Part shown: positions 11,557 through 19,965 of the stretch, piece after piece
Layout: every line of letters starts with the position of its first letter
How positions within the stretch are numbered: position 1 is the stretch's first letter
IMG/VR virus record: IMGVR_UViG_3300013233_000745
Coordinates: 1-24,152 of that record
Direction: 5' to 3' (one strand)
From: a virus
Length of the DNA stretch: 24,152 nt
Notes under the pieces: model-generated
The model's input: only the letters and a program-made list of their open reading frames with translations
The model's database searches: none
What the model was told of the DNA's origin: nothing
Translations under genes and position numbers: made by a program

Positions 11557-11765
11557 GCGCCGAGCTCGTGCGCGGCGCGATGTATGTGGCGGGCTACGGC
11601 CACATACATTGGGCGGTGCGCGACGACGGCGCCGCCGTGCTGTGGGGTCCGCGCGGCGTGCTGGCTCGCGGGCGCGCCGCCGGATGCGCAATCGGTACTA
11701 CGAGCGGCGCACCGCAATGGGTCGCGCTGCTGCAGCGCGCATGGATGCTGTATTGGGCGCCGTAG
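11553..11765 (+). CDS. Small unknown protein, end of recombination operon, 70 aa
   Basis: GTG 11553 overlaps the previous stop as GTGA. The product starts MSAELVRGAMYVAGYGHIHW and continues VRDDGAAVLWGPRGVLARG, mostly beta-strand, ending LLQRAWMLYWAP. No family recognised. The DNA at 11580-11609 carries 10-base inverted arms within the coding sequence. Its stop is six bases from the stop of the convergent tail gene. Confidence 0.55.
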   Translation: MSAELVRGAMYVAGYGHIHWAVRDDGAAVLWGPRGVLARGRAAGCAIGTTSGAPQWVALLQRAWMLYWAP

Positions 11766-11771
11766 CCGCGC

Positions 11772-13310
11772 CTATTGGCCGCCATAGCCCTGCGCCACGG
11801 CGGGCACCCACAGCACGAGGCTGCACGACCAGCCGAGCCAGTCCGATTGCACGCCAGCGACCAGGGCTTGCCGGCCCGCTATCGGCCCATCCGCCCCGAC
11901 CAACGCCAGGTCTGGCAACTCGACGATGTCGCCTAGCGTAATTTCGGGATGGGGTCCAGCGAGCATCAGCGAGACCACCTGCGGCGCGCGAATTGTCCAC
12001 GGTTGCAGCCGCTCAACAATCTCTGTCGCTGTGTTGCTGGCGTTTGTGTAGATTGCAGGCCCACCATTGCTCGGCATGGCGCCGCCGCTGGCCGATAAAT
12101 CGACGCTGTAGGTACGGCGGGCCTGCAGCCCACGTAGTGGCGCCGTCGTCGATACCGTCGAAAGCGTCGGCGTCGTCAACGTGAGCCGCTGATAGTCCAG
12201 CCGCCATTCACGGCCCCATACCTCGGCGCGACACTGCACAATGCGTCCATCGCGTACGAGTAAATCGCCCATCATGATGGTCATGTCGGCCGAAAAACGC
12301 GGCTCATCCGTCAGGTCAGTGCGCACGCTCGAAAGCGTGCGCACAGTGATCGCACCGTGCCGCATAGTGACGTACCAACCGGCATATGCGGCCCATGTTT
12401 GCAGCGTTTCCCAGGTCAGCGCGGCCGCCGTCCAAAGCGCGCATCGTGATCCAGAAACCGCGTCGTACCTGGCTGCTTGCCCGCGCATATCGGCGATGTC
12501 GACGACAGTGGTAGGCAACAACATGCTCCACAATTCCGGCAGCGCGGCACCCGCGGCGGAAGTGAGCACATCTTCCAGCACTTTCGATGGATGGCCCTCC
12601 AGCAGCGCGTATTCCGTGACGGTGTCGCCAATGACCGCGGCTACCCTGGTCGTGCCGAATATGTCCGCGCCGCCGCCGGTAAATACGGTGGCTGTCGTTG
12701 TCGTGTACCGAAAAAAGAATGGGCTCCCCGTGCTCGGAGTCACCTGCACGAGCCCATCTACGCCCGCCGCCGTTGTATCGCGCGCGTCGAAATCGGCAGT
12801 GGATGACACCGTGAGAGTGCCGTCGCCAGGCGTATATCCGGCGGTTAGCGTCGTCGTCGAGCCGGCCGACGTGAACAGGTCGAGCGCTGTCGGATCGCTC
12901 GTCGCCCGGCTTTGCAGGCTGGTCAGGTCGCGAAATTCCAGGTCAACATACCACAATCCGCCGTCGTACGTAACGGTGGCGGTGTCCAACCATCCGCGCC
13001 AGATCACACCCTCGTGCTCACCCGCCACGCCTAGCAGCGCCCACGCCGAGCCGCGCCGCAAACCCGCAATGTCCACGTGGGCGGCGAGCAATCGCACCGT
13101 GAGCGCGCCGGTCGTGGCCACCCATTGCAGCGGCAAAATGCGGCGCATCGACATCGCGACCGACGCGATCGCGGCCGTGTACCCCGGTGTTGGGCGCGTT
13201 GACCATCGCTGGTTTACGTATGGTGCGCCCGCCAATAGCATTGGTGCGAGGCGCAATACCACGTCTGGCGAGCGGCTATTGATGCGTTCTACCCATGCGG
13301 AGTCGTACAT
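11772..13310 (-). CDS. Putative tail hub or baseplate protein, 512 aa
   Basis: The ATG at 13310 (MYDSAWVERINSRSPDVVLRL) lies one base after the stop of the previous gene; the longer open frame is a shadow. It follows the tape measure and a distal-tail-type gene, the usual place of the tail-associated hub protein. The body is strand-rich, with GVIWRGWLDTATVTYDGGLWY, two Thr-rich stretches and a domain with MGDLLVRDGRIVQCRAEVWG. The end (EITLGDIVELPDLALVGADG) resembles tail-hub domains of the gp27/gpP kind. Assignment is by position and composition. Confidence 0.55.
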   Translation of the reverse strand: MYDSAWVERINSRSPDVVLRLAPMLLAGAPYVNQRWSTRPTPGYTAAIASVAMSMRRILPLQWVATTGALTVRLLAAHVDIAGLRRGSAWALLGVAGEHEGVIWRGWLDTATVTYDGGLWYVDLEFRDLTSLQSRATSDPTALDLFTSAGSTTTLTAGYTPGDGTLTVSSTADFDARDTTAAGVDGLVQVTPSTGSPFFFRYTTTTATVFTGGGADIFGTTRVAAVIGDTVTEYALLEGHPSKVLEDVLTSAAGAALPELWSMLLPTTVVDIADMRGQAARYDAVSGSRCALWTAAALTWETLQTWAAYAGWYVTMRHGAITVRTLSSVRTDLTDEPRFSADMTIMMGDLLVRDGRIVQCRAEVWGREWRLDYQRLTLTTPTLSTVSTTAPLRGLQARRTYSVDLSASGGAMPSNGGPAIYTNASNTATEIVERLQPWTIRAPQVVSLMLAGPHPEITLGDIVELPDLALVGADGPIAGRQALVAGVQSDWLGWSCSLVLWVPAVAQGYGGQ

Positions 13311-13311
13311 G

Positions 13312-14070
13312 TCACACCGGCGGCGCGTACGGAGAGCCCGCCAATGACGTGGGCAGCCCAGAAGTGCCCGGCAAAAGCCCCGCATGCCGCAGCGCGTGTA
13401 AATCCTCCACCAGCGGCAGGGCGAGCCGCCAGGTGTGCTCAGCACGCGACGTCAACAGCGACGGCGACATGCGGTCCGACGGCCGCAATCGTAGCGCCGG
13501 CAATGTGTACTGCTCGCGCAGCAACACAGGCGCTTCGACGGCCGTTTGCATATTCTCCGACAACGTTACCATCGCCGCATAATCCGCATATATATCCAAG
13601 GATGACAGACTGTAGCGCCCGAGCTGACCGCGGTCGATGCCCTGCACCGCTACCACGTCGCTCGTGGTCAGCGTCGGTGACGATTGCCAATTGTACCAGG
13701 TCACGCCGGTGAAACTGATGCCCGATAAATCAGTGTTCGGCACGACTGCGGCAGAGCCGCGAAACGCAGCAAACGTCTTGGAATGATCGGCGGAGAACCC
13801 GATCAATCCGCCACGCCGCAGATGATTTACCATGCGTTCGATTTTGCGGACGACAGCTAGATCGGCGAGGCCATCGAAGATGATGTCGTAGCCGTGCGCC
13901 ACCCGCCACACCTGCACCGCTTCGCGGCCGGACAGCGACTCGCCGACAGAGAGCATTGGCTGCGGAATACGGTCGAGCGATCCGACGCGACGACCCATGT
14001 CAATCGCCGCCAGCGGAGCGCGGCCGCCTGGGAGGATTGCAGGGTAGTAGTAGAAGTAGGAGTTGCCCAT
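13312..14070 (-). CDS. Putative distal tail protein, 252 aa
   Basis: Start ATG 14070 (MGNSYFYYYPAILPGG) follows AGGGG at about four bases. It lies directly downstream of the tape measure, where many siphoviruses encode the distal tail (Dit) protein. Segments such as AHGYDIIFDGLADLAVVRKIERM and GISFTGVTWYNWQSSP fit a Dit-like beta-barrel plus jelly-roll plan, but I do not see a decisive motif. The stop is a few bases from the next start. Confidence 0.55.
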   Translation of the reverse strand: MGNSYFYYYPAILPGGRAPLAAIDMGRRVGSLDRIPQPMLSVGESLSGREAVQVWRVAHGYDIIFDGLADLAVVRKIERMVNHLRRGGLIGFSADHSKTFAAFRGSAAVVPNTDLSGISFTGVTWYNWQSSPTLTTSDVVAVQGIDRGQLGRYSLSSLDIYADYAAMVTLSENMQTAVEAPVLLREQYTLPALRLRPSDRMSPSLLTSRAEHTWRLALPLVEDLHALRHAGLLPGTSGLPTSLAGSPYAPPV

Positions 14071-14077
14071 AATGCCC

Positions 14078-15793
14078 CTAAAACCCCTGCAATCCGTTGC
14101 CGGTAAACCCCTGCCGCAGACGCAACAACGTCAGCAACTGATCGGCGGTATCGGGCCCGACGCCAACAAAGGTCGGATGAAGCGCTGGAACGTCGCCATA
14201 TCGCGGGAACAACCCCGCCTTCCGCGCTGGCATGACAACTTCTGGCTCTTCCTCCGCGACGCGAACGGTAGTGCCGTGGGTGCGCATGCCGCCGGCCTGA
14301 TACCCCGGTACCCCGGCGTCGTGGTTGCTGTCGATAACCGCCGTTGTAACCTGCTCAATGCGCGTTTGAAGACGCGCCGTTTTCTCAAGCGCGCCGATCC
14401 GATTCGGGTGCAGCGCATCCGCCAGTGCGCCGCCTAGCCTAGCCGGCAGATTGACGAGCAGATCAGGCAAGCCGGCAAGAAGCTGATACGGCGACGCGAT
14501 CAGGCTAGCCACGCCGCCCACGAATCCGGCAATGAGATTCGGCGCAAGATTGTCGAGGAGCAGATCGCCCAAATTGCCCACAAGGTCGCCTAGTCCGCCA
14601 ATAATCTGGCCTGGCAACGTGGCAATTGTGTCGACTAGCGCTTCCGCGAATGCGGGCAAACCCGTAAGGATATCCAGCATACCGGCGAGCATATCGCCGA
14701 TTATAGGTACCTTGCTTAGAGCTTGTTGTACGAGTCGCGTGCCTACCGCCTTGCCGCCGGTTGCGCCGGCTGCGATGGATTCCCGCAGCGCGGCTTCACG
14801 ATCCGCGCGCAATTCGGCCGTTAGCTCCTCGTTTGTACGGCCATAGTAAGTGAAGCCATCATTGATGTCCGCGCTAACCTGTTGCATCGATGCCACTATG
14901 CGCTGCAGCGTAACGTAGCCATTATCGCCGATCGGCGGCGTTGGCGCGGCCTTTTGACGCGTGTTGGCCTTCGGTGGCTGTGGCGCGCCACTATTCTCCG
15001 GCGGCATCGGGCCCACGAACTGGTATGGCTGCTCCTCAGGCGCTAATGGCGCCGCCAGACTGCCACCGAGATACGCCGCAATCGTGCCCAGGAAGGGCCC
15101 GCTCAGGGCCGTTACGCCGAGGCCCGCGACGGTGGCGCCGATTGTTTGCGGTGTGATCTGCTCGCTGAGCTGTTGCAGCAATGGCGATTCGGACAAGTTT
15201 GCGAGCCGGCTAAGCACGTTAGCGTACGCTGATACCGCTGGCGTCGACGCCGCGCCGACCGTGGCAGTCAGGCGCGCGACCGCCGAATCGGCCCGTTTAA
15301 GCTCCGTTTCGAGCTTGTCTAGCGACGCAATTGTAGCCTTCGATAGCAGATCCAGATCACCCAATTCGATCAATCGGTCGCGCGCTTGCACGGCGGCGCG
15401 TGCTAGATCGATCGACAACGACACCATTTTGCCGAGCACCACGGGCACGGCGATAGCGCCGAGTATACCTAGCACGCCAGCGATTCCGGCGGGCCCTAGC
15501 GCCTCCGCGGCCCCTTCTCCGGCATCGGCCATATCATCGATAGCCCCGGTAATTTGGCCGATGACGCCGCCGAATAGCTGACCCGAGCCACGGACGGCTT
15601 TGATCGAGCCGTCAAATTTGCGATTCGAGCGCGTTGCACCGTCACTTGCATGCTTTTGCCGTTTGAGCGCCATCGTCAAGTCGTCGACGCGCTTGGCGGT
15701 CTTTTCGCTCGCCGATGCGACGCGTGCTAACGCCCTGTCCGCTTGATCAGTGTCGCCGAAACGGAAGAGATATTCTACAATTTCGGTGGCCAT
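14078..15793 (-). CDS. Tail tape measure protein, 571 aa
   Basis: ATG 15793 (MATEIVEYLFRFG) follows GGAGGTCTG and shares a base with the stop of the chaperone (TGATG). The N-terminal helix region is rich in Ala, Lys and Gln. Central hydrophobic helices (IAGVLGILGAIAVPVVLGKMV) and repeated GDLVGNLGDLLLDNLAPNLIAG and LLAGLPDLLVNLPARLGG segments are typical of tape measures. The C-terminal part is GMRTHGTTVRVAEEEPEVV. From about 0.15 nm per residue it would give a tail near 85 nm. Confidence 0.85.
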   Translation of the reverse strand: MATEIVEYLFRFGDTDQADRALARVASASEKTAKRVDDLTMALKRQKHASDGATRSNRKFDGSIKAVRGSGQLFGGVIGQITGAIDDMADAGEGAAEALGPAGIAGVLGILGAIAVPVVLGKMVSLSIDLARAAVQARDRLIELGDLDLLSKATIASLDKLETELKRADSAVARLTATVGAASTPAVSAYANVLSRLANLSESPLLQQLSEQITPQTIGATVAGLGVTALSGPFLGTIAAYLGGSLAAPLAPEEQPYQFVGPMPPENSGAPQPPKANTRQKAAPTPPIGDNGYVTLQRIVASMQQVSADINDGFTYYGRTNEELTAELRADREAALRESIAAGATGGKAVGTRLVQQALSKVPIIGDMLAGMLDILTGLPAFAEALVDTIATLPGQIIGGLGDLVGNLGDLLLDNLAPNLIAGFVGGVASLIASPYQLLAGLPDLLVNLPARLGGALADALHPNRIGALEKTARLQTRIEQVTTAVIDSNHDAGVPGYQAGGMRTHGTTVRVAEEEPEVVMPARKAGLFPRYGDVPALHPTFVGVGPDTADQLLTLLRLRQGFTGNGLQGF

Positions 15794-15975
15794 CAGACCT
15801 CCACGACGGGGATCGCGCCGTCTGCCGCCTGCAGGCAATGTAGCGCAAGTGTGGCGTCCAGTTCAAGCGCCGCCGGATGCGCTGCGGGAATGCCCAATAG
15901 CGCCGATGGCCTGCAGCCGTAGCGCCTCGCCGTGAGGTCGAGCAACCTACCCGGGCCCGCCCGGAAAGCTGGCAT
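15793..15975 (-). CDS. Tail assembly chaperone, second frame (GT-like), 60 aa
   Basis: The ATG at 15975 lies inside the previous gene. The segment LLDLTARRYGCRPSALLGI, followed by HPAALELDATLALHC, matches the T-part of phage tail chaperones, with the RYG...PSALLG motif and a following helix. It ends at TGA 15795-15793, next to the tape measure start. It may be made alone or as a frameshift fusion with the 15947-16534 product (see the finding). The frame is +1 relative to that gene. Confidence 0.7.
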   Translation of the reverse strand: MPAFRAGPGRLLDLTARRYGCRPSALLGIPAAHPAALELDATLALHCLQAADGAIPVVEV

Positions 15976-16534
15976 CCAGGCCCGCTAGCCCCCGCCATTG
16001 CGCGGCCGTCGCGACCGCCGGCCAGTCGCCCGCGTAGCGGCCGGCGTAGATCACGGGCCCCACAGACGCGTCGACTACGGCCCCGTACGCGTCGTGCAGC
16101 ACGCCCGCAGCGTCCGGCCGTACCTCAGCGTCCCTCGCCGCGCAAAGCCGCACAGGGACCCATTTCAGGCCCGTCATGCGCTTGTCGGCGGCGTCGAGCT
16201 CGCCGGGGTCGCCGTCGACGACGCGTCGATCGGCGACGGCATCGACGGCAAGTATCGCCAGCGCCTCGTGCATTGCGGCGATCTCAATGGCCGCTCGAGG
16301 GTCGTTAGCGATTTGTGCTCGTAGCGCGATAAGGCGCTCTCGTCGCACGATCTCCGCATCTTCCGGTGCCGTCACCGTTGCGCCGGCGCTCTCGATGCGC
16401 AACAGCGCCCCCACAAAGCGCACGCGATCGACCACCGGAATGTCGTCGACGCCTAGTTTGCGCGCGCGCCAAACGACACGGCTGCGCGATCCGATGATGT
16501 AGGCGTAAGGGTCCTCACCCCAAAGGTCCAGCAT
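15947..16534 (-). CDS. Tail assembly chaperone, first frame (G-like), 195 aa
   Basis: Starts MLDLWGEDPYAYIIG at 16534 after AAAGG. It sits between the tail tube and tape measure genes, where siphoviruses encode the chaperone pair. The protein is mostly helical (RRERLIALRAQIANDPRAAI) with a strand domain (DPYAYIIGSRSRVVWRARK) near the start and PVRLCAARDAEVRPDAAGVL later. It ends FPGGPG just before an in-frame TAG, over which the second frame continues. It is expected to guide tail tube polymerisation round the tape measure. Confidence 0.7.
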   Translation of the reverse strand: MLDLWGEDPYAYIIGSRSRVVWRARKLGVDDIPVVDRVRFVGALLRIESAGATVTAPEDAEIVRRERLIALRAQIANDPRAAIEIAAMHEALAILAVDAVADRRVVDGDPGELDAADKRMTGLKWVPVRLCAARDAEVRPDAAGVLHDAYGAVVDASVGPVIYAGRYAGDWPAVATAAQWRGLAGLDASFPGGPG

Positions 16535-16552
16535 GTATCTGCCTTTTGCCGA

Positions 16553-17524
16553 TTAATTGGTCAGCGGATCAGATGCGTTGTTCGTCAGGGCAAACTTTAC
16601 CGGCGGATTGCTGCTGTCGCCGTAAAACTGCCACGTTACCGTTTCGATGACCTCGTTATTCCCCACATCTAGCGGTTTGGTGACCTTGGAGACAACGCCG
16701 TTGTACATGGTAATCGTGGCCGCGTAATTGCCGCTACCGGTGTAGGCAATCGTCATGGACGAATCGGTAGTGCCGGCACGGTGCGCCGTGTAAATAGCCC
16801 CGGTGCTACGCCGAATACGGGCTTCCAGCGTCACCACAAACGGCCCATTCTGGAACGGTTGCGACGTCGTCTTTTGACCGACGGCCGGCGCTGGCTGGGT
16901 CTGCCGCTCGCACCGCAATGTCCAGCCGATCAGCGTATCTTGATACGTCACGCCGTTAAACTCCACGCCGCCACACTGTGAGGCCAGCATGCGCGTAGTG
17001 ATCGGCGGATACGTGGCGGAGACCGCCGTTTCTTCGCCACCCGTCGACTCCCCTAGCCAGTCCACCGACAGCGTGAGGAACGGATTATCGGTGCCGTGGC
17101 TTTGTGTCATTTCCCACGACACCGCCTTCAGGCCGGCGCACTTTTCGCTGTAGTCATCGCCGCCCGTCTCCGTCAGTGACAGTCCAACGGGCGCATCGGC
17201 CAATGAATAGGTGTGCACGTATGGGGCCGTGCCCGTAGTCTGCGCAGCGCCGAAACAGTGGAGCAAAACGTAGGCGAAACCACCAGCTTGGTAGAATGCG
17301 TGGTACGACGTACGGCCCCGAAGTTCCACGGATTCCGTGACATGCTCTTCTGCGTACAATCCGCTGGCCCCTGGCCGGCCCATCGTGGGAACGGGCGTTA
17401 CGACCTGGTTTTCCAGCAGGTCAGACGACAGGAATGGAAGCCACGCGGCGGGCGTGACCCATGTAGCCCACGTCGTCTCGCTCGCGAATCCTTGGATCGA
17501 GCCCTGCGCCGTCCTCTGCGCCAT
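16553..17524 (-). CDS. Major tail tube protein, 323 aa
   Basis: Start MAQRTAQGSIQGFASETTWA at 17524 follows GAGG with about seven bases spacing. The protein is strand-rich and Thr/Gly-rich. GLYAEEHVTESVELRGRTSY is a region typical of tube proteins that align to a target length, and YTGSGNYAATITMYNGVVSKV comes near the end. The place upstream of the chaperone pair and tape measure is the standard place for the tail tube. It ends with TNNASDPLTN. Confidence 0.75.
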   Translation of the reverse strand: MAQRTAQGSIQGFASETTWATWVTPAAWLPFLSSDLLENQVVTPVPTMGRPGASGLYAEEHVTESVELRGRTSYHAFYQAGGFAYVLLHCFGAAQTTGTAPYVHTYSLADAPVGLSLTETGGDDYSEKCAGLKAVSWEMTQSHGTDNPFLTLSVDWLGESTGGEETAVSATYPPITTRMLASQCGGVEFNGVTYQDTLIGWTLRCERQTQPAPAVGQKTTSQPFQNGPFVVTLEARIRRSTGAIYTAHRAGTTDSSMTIAYTGSGNYAATITMYNGVVSKVTKPLDVGNNEVIETVTWQFYGDSSNPPVKFALTNNASDPLTN

Positions 17525-17538
17525 TGTGCACCTCTATC

Positions 17539-18372
17539 CTAGGTTTCGTCCGGATCATTAACCTTGAGCAGGAAACGCACCGGCTCTACCACTTGTTCGC
17601 TGTTATTCACGCTGGAATGGTCGAAACCGGTGACTAGCGTCGCCCAAACAGTATAGTCGGTGCCGTCGGTGCCAGCTTTTGCCAAAAGTCGCAGCAACAG
17701 CTCCCCCTGTTCGGTCTCCACCCATCGCTGTTTCGTCACATCGAGCATTGCAGCTTGTGCTGCGCCGCCCGTTTCAATCGTATATGTGGCGCCGTACGGC
17801 GCCGCGAGCCCTCGTACGCCATCGACCACGTGCGCGTTTAGAGGCAGTGCCGCATTCACTCGAATCCAGTAAAACACGGTTTCGGTGCTAGTTTTCGCGC
17901 GTTCGATGTCGACCAAAGTCGCGCCTGGCGGTGAGCGCCGCGCGTCGACATGCCACGCCGCCGAGCGCGGCACACCCGAATAGAGGTACCCGGTTTCAGC
18001 CGCGGTCAGCGCTACAGTGCCGGCGGCGCTACTGGCCGACGCATTACCATAGTACAACCACAACAATGCGCATGTTGTGGTGTCGATGAATGGGGCATCA
18101 TCAATTTCGATACCGCCATCCTTGCTCGCCGTCGACCATGCGCCCGTACCGGCGGCATCGGTCAGCTCATACGCGAGCTGTGTGTAGCCGTCACCGGCCG
18201 TTATCCTGATGCTGTTGGTGCTAGCCTCGCTGGTCAGCACGGCCCAAAGCGGATGCCAGGTAGGTACGGCGACGAACACGTCGTTCGTGCCGCTTGGCGA
18301 CACTGTGTGGGGCACGCTGATAGACGTACGAAAATCCCACCCATCAAGCCACCCGCCCACTCGTACCGTCAT
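17539..18372 (-). CDS. DUF2341-like domain protein in the tail module, 277 aa
   Basis: The ATG at 18372 (MTVRVGGWLDGWDFRTSISV) overlaps the preceding stop as ATGA. It reads GWDFRTSISVPHTVS early, then APFIDTTTCALLWLYYGNASAS, and then further strand-rich sequence. The 'LWLYYGN-A' piece with an upstream 'W-x-x-R-x-x-I-x-V' strand is characteristic of DUF2341, a lectin-like beta-sandwich domain found in secreted proteins. Within a phage structural operon it may be a decoration or carbohydrate-binding protein. It ends FLLKVNDPDET, fourteen bases from the tail tube start. Confidence 0.65.
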   Translation of the reverse strand: MTVRVGGWLDGWDFRTSISVPHTVSPSGTNDVFVAVPTWHPLWAVLTSEASTNSIRITAGDGYTQLAYELTDAAGTGAWSTASKDGGIEIDDAPFIDTTTCALLWLYYGNASASSAAGTVALTAAETGYLYSGVPRSAAWHVDARRSPPGATLVDIERAKTSTETVFYWIRVNAALPLNAHVVDGVRGLAAPYGATYTIETGGAAQAAMLDVTKQRWVETEQGELLLRLLAKAGTDGTDYTVWATLVTGFDHSSVNNSEQVVEPVRFLLKVNDPDET

Positions 18373-18824
18373 GCGCCGTCCCCCAGATATGTCACTGTTA
18401 TCGTACCAGTAACATATCCGCCGAACCCCTGGGATGATGGCGCCGCCGCGGTGCCCTGCACCCGACAATCGGCGGCCAACCCGCCTAAATCGCGGCGCTC
18501 CCCCGACACGCGCGTGCCCATTGCTCGCGCAATGTCGTCCAGCGCACCAAGCGCCGAGCGAATCGCGGCATGCTGCGTGGCGCCGACAGTGTAGCATTCC
18601 CAGTGCACGACTAACGTGATACGATTCGTCGAAAACTGGGGTTCCGGCGTCACTTCGACGCCCAACAGCAAAAGCGCGGGTGGGTTTGGAGGGGGCTCGG
18701 CGGGATCTTCCAGAAACCGGACGCGATCAGTCAGGTTAATCGTCCGATGTGCCCGGTCCAACCGGGACAATAGCGCGTCCAGGATCCGCGTGCTGGAGGT
18801 AGTACCTTCCGGTGTCGACCCCAT
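18369..18824 (-). CDS. Putative tail terminator or minor tail protein, 151 aa
   Basis: Start ATG 18824 (MGSTPEGTTSSTRILDALLSRL) shares bases with the TAA of the previous gene (TAATG). A first helix (RILDALLSRLDRAHRTIN) is followed by a strand-rich part (VEVTPEPQFSTNRITLVVHW) and a helix (AAIRSALGALDDIARAMG). It lies between the gp10-like gene and the tail tube, where tail-completion (gpU/gp17-like) proteins sit. It is assigned by position and pattern; no diagnostic motif is seen. Confidence 0.58.
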   Translation of the reverse strand: MGSTPEGTTSSTRILDALLSRLDRAHRTINLTDRVRFLEDPAEPPPNPPALLLLGVEVTPEPQFSTNRITLVVHWECYTVGATQHAAIRSALGALDDIARAMGTRVSGERRDLGGLAADCRVQGTAAAPSSQGFGGYVTGTITVTYLGDGA

Positions 18825-19324
18825 TATACGGCGCCTCCAATTGAGCGTAACAGCTGTGCCAGCCGTCGGCGAGCTGTAGCGATTGCGGGGCGTATGTAGG
18901 GTCGCGCCGGGATCGTTACACTTCGGCGCAACGCCCAAAGCGGCGTATCATCGCCGCCCTTCAGCGCTATCAGGTACGGCCCGCGGCGACCAGACAGCAC
19001 ACGATGCCGGCCGATATGGCGCGGCCACACGGTTTGGCCGCGCAATGGAATGGCGAGCCACGATACAGTGCGGGGGCGGATGGTGCCGCCGTACTCCTGG
19101 ATATGGGCGGCCGGATGTTCCGATACAATCGAGAATCCCAGCGTCTTTCGGTGATGGATGACCTGAATCGAGCGCTGCAGACCACCAGTGCGCACCGGGG
19201 CGCGCGCACGAACGTCCCTCATCGTCTCGTCGCCGACCTGGTGTACAATCTGCCGGATCTGCGCGATCAAGGCGTGCGTTCGCGTCCTAACGTCAACACC
19301 GAGCTCGCCGGGCGCGATCGACAT
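18824..19324 (-). CDS. HK97 gp10-like head-tail joining protein, 166 aa
   Basis: ATG 19324 overlaps the previous stop as TGATG; upstream in-frame ATGs are in the connector gene. It starts MSIAPGELGVDVRTRTHAL and contains ETMRDVRARAPVRTGGLQRSI, the 'APVRTG.L..S' motif common to the HK97 gp10 family. SEHPAAHIQEYGGTIRPRT follows, where the 'E-Y-G' loop is also typical. The C-terminus is basic (RPAIATARRRLAQLL). It would join neck and tail proteins in virion assembly. Confidence 0.75.
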   Translation of the reverse strand: MSIAPGELGVDVRTRTHALIAQIRQIVHQVGDETMRDVRARAPVRTGGLQRSIQVIHHRKTLGFSIVSEHPAAHIQEYGGTIRPRTVSWLAIPLRGQTVWPRHIGRHRVLSGRRGPYLIALKGGDDTPLWALRRSVTIPARPYIRPAIATARRRLAQLLRSIGGAV

Positions 19325-19953
19325 CACATTCCCGTCGCGCCGAGCCCGACACCCGCCGGCAGCCGATATGGCGCCAGGAGCTGCTGCACGTCGCGGGGCA
19401 TGCGTAGGGGCCGGTAGGCGGCCGTTTGTCCGCCGCGCGAGGCCGACTCCACGCGGGCGCCGCGCGGCGCCCTGTAGTGGTGCGCGGCGAGGCGTAGCAG
19501 CGCCTCTCGTAGGGCGTGCTCCATGGTCGCCGTCGTCCAGCCGGCGATGCACGTCACTTTTATGGCCCGCCGCGAAACTGACCAGGCGTGGGTCGCCGTG
19601 CCGGTGAGGCGCACCCGACCCTCGCGCCCGATCAGCGTGTATTGCGCGCTATCTACCAGCGTTGCCGACCCGTAAGCTTCCAACGCATCGTCGTAGATGC
19701 TGGTGATCGACGACACTGGATACAGCGGCAGCGCCAGCTCGCGAGCATCACCCCAGGCCGGCCCATCGAGATAGCATACGTGCGACGCCGATTCTACACT
19801 ACGGCGTGCGGTACCAACCGGTGGCCATCCGAGCCACTCTGCCGCCTGCGATTCCGCCGCATCAATGGCGCGCACGAGAGCTGCCGCATCTGTCGATGGG
19901 GCCGCTTCTGGCGTGTGCCGTTCGGTGACGTCTGCCGGCGTAATCAGGGCCAT
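19324..19953 (-). CDS. Head-tail connector protein (gp6-like), 209 aa
   Basis: Starts MALITPADVTERHTPEAAPS at 19953, twelve bases after the previous stop. It has an Ala-rich N-terminal helix (AALVRAIDAAESQAAEWLGW), then ARELALPLYPVSSITSIYDDAL. The 'ELPLYPV-x-S-x-S-x-Y-D' segment is characteristic of gp6/gp15-type connector proteins. It then has AIKVTCIAGW and a helix EHALREALLRLAAHHY. These form a ring below the portal. Confidence 0.75.
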   Translation of the reverse strand: MALITPADVTERHTPEAAPSTDAAALVRAIDAAESQAAEWLGWPPVGTARRSVESASHVCYLDGPAWGDARELALPLYPVSSITSIYDDALEAYGSATLVDSAQYTLIGREGRVRLTGTATHAWSVSRRAIKVTCIAGWTTATMEHALREALLRLAAHHYRAPRGARVESASRGGQTAAYRPLRMPRDVQQLLAPYRLPAGVGLGATGM

Positions 19954-19965
19954 GAACCACGGTTA

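Noticed and set aside
12241-13347. Long + strand open frame opposite the tail hub gene
   Set aside because: Ser/Pro/Arg-rich antisense shadow; the minus frame is continuous with the structural operon and has tail-protein-like sequence.
14961-15581. + strand open frame inside the tape measure gene
   Set aside because: Antisense shadow of the Ala-rich tape measure, without a ribosome binding site.
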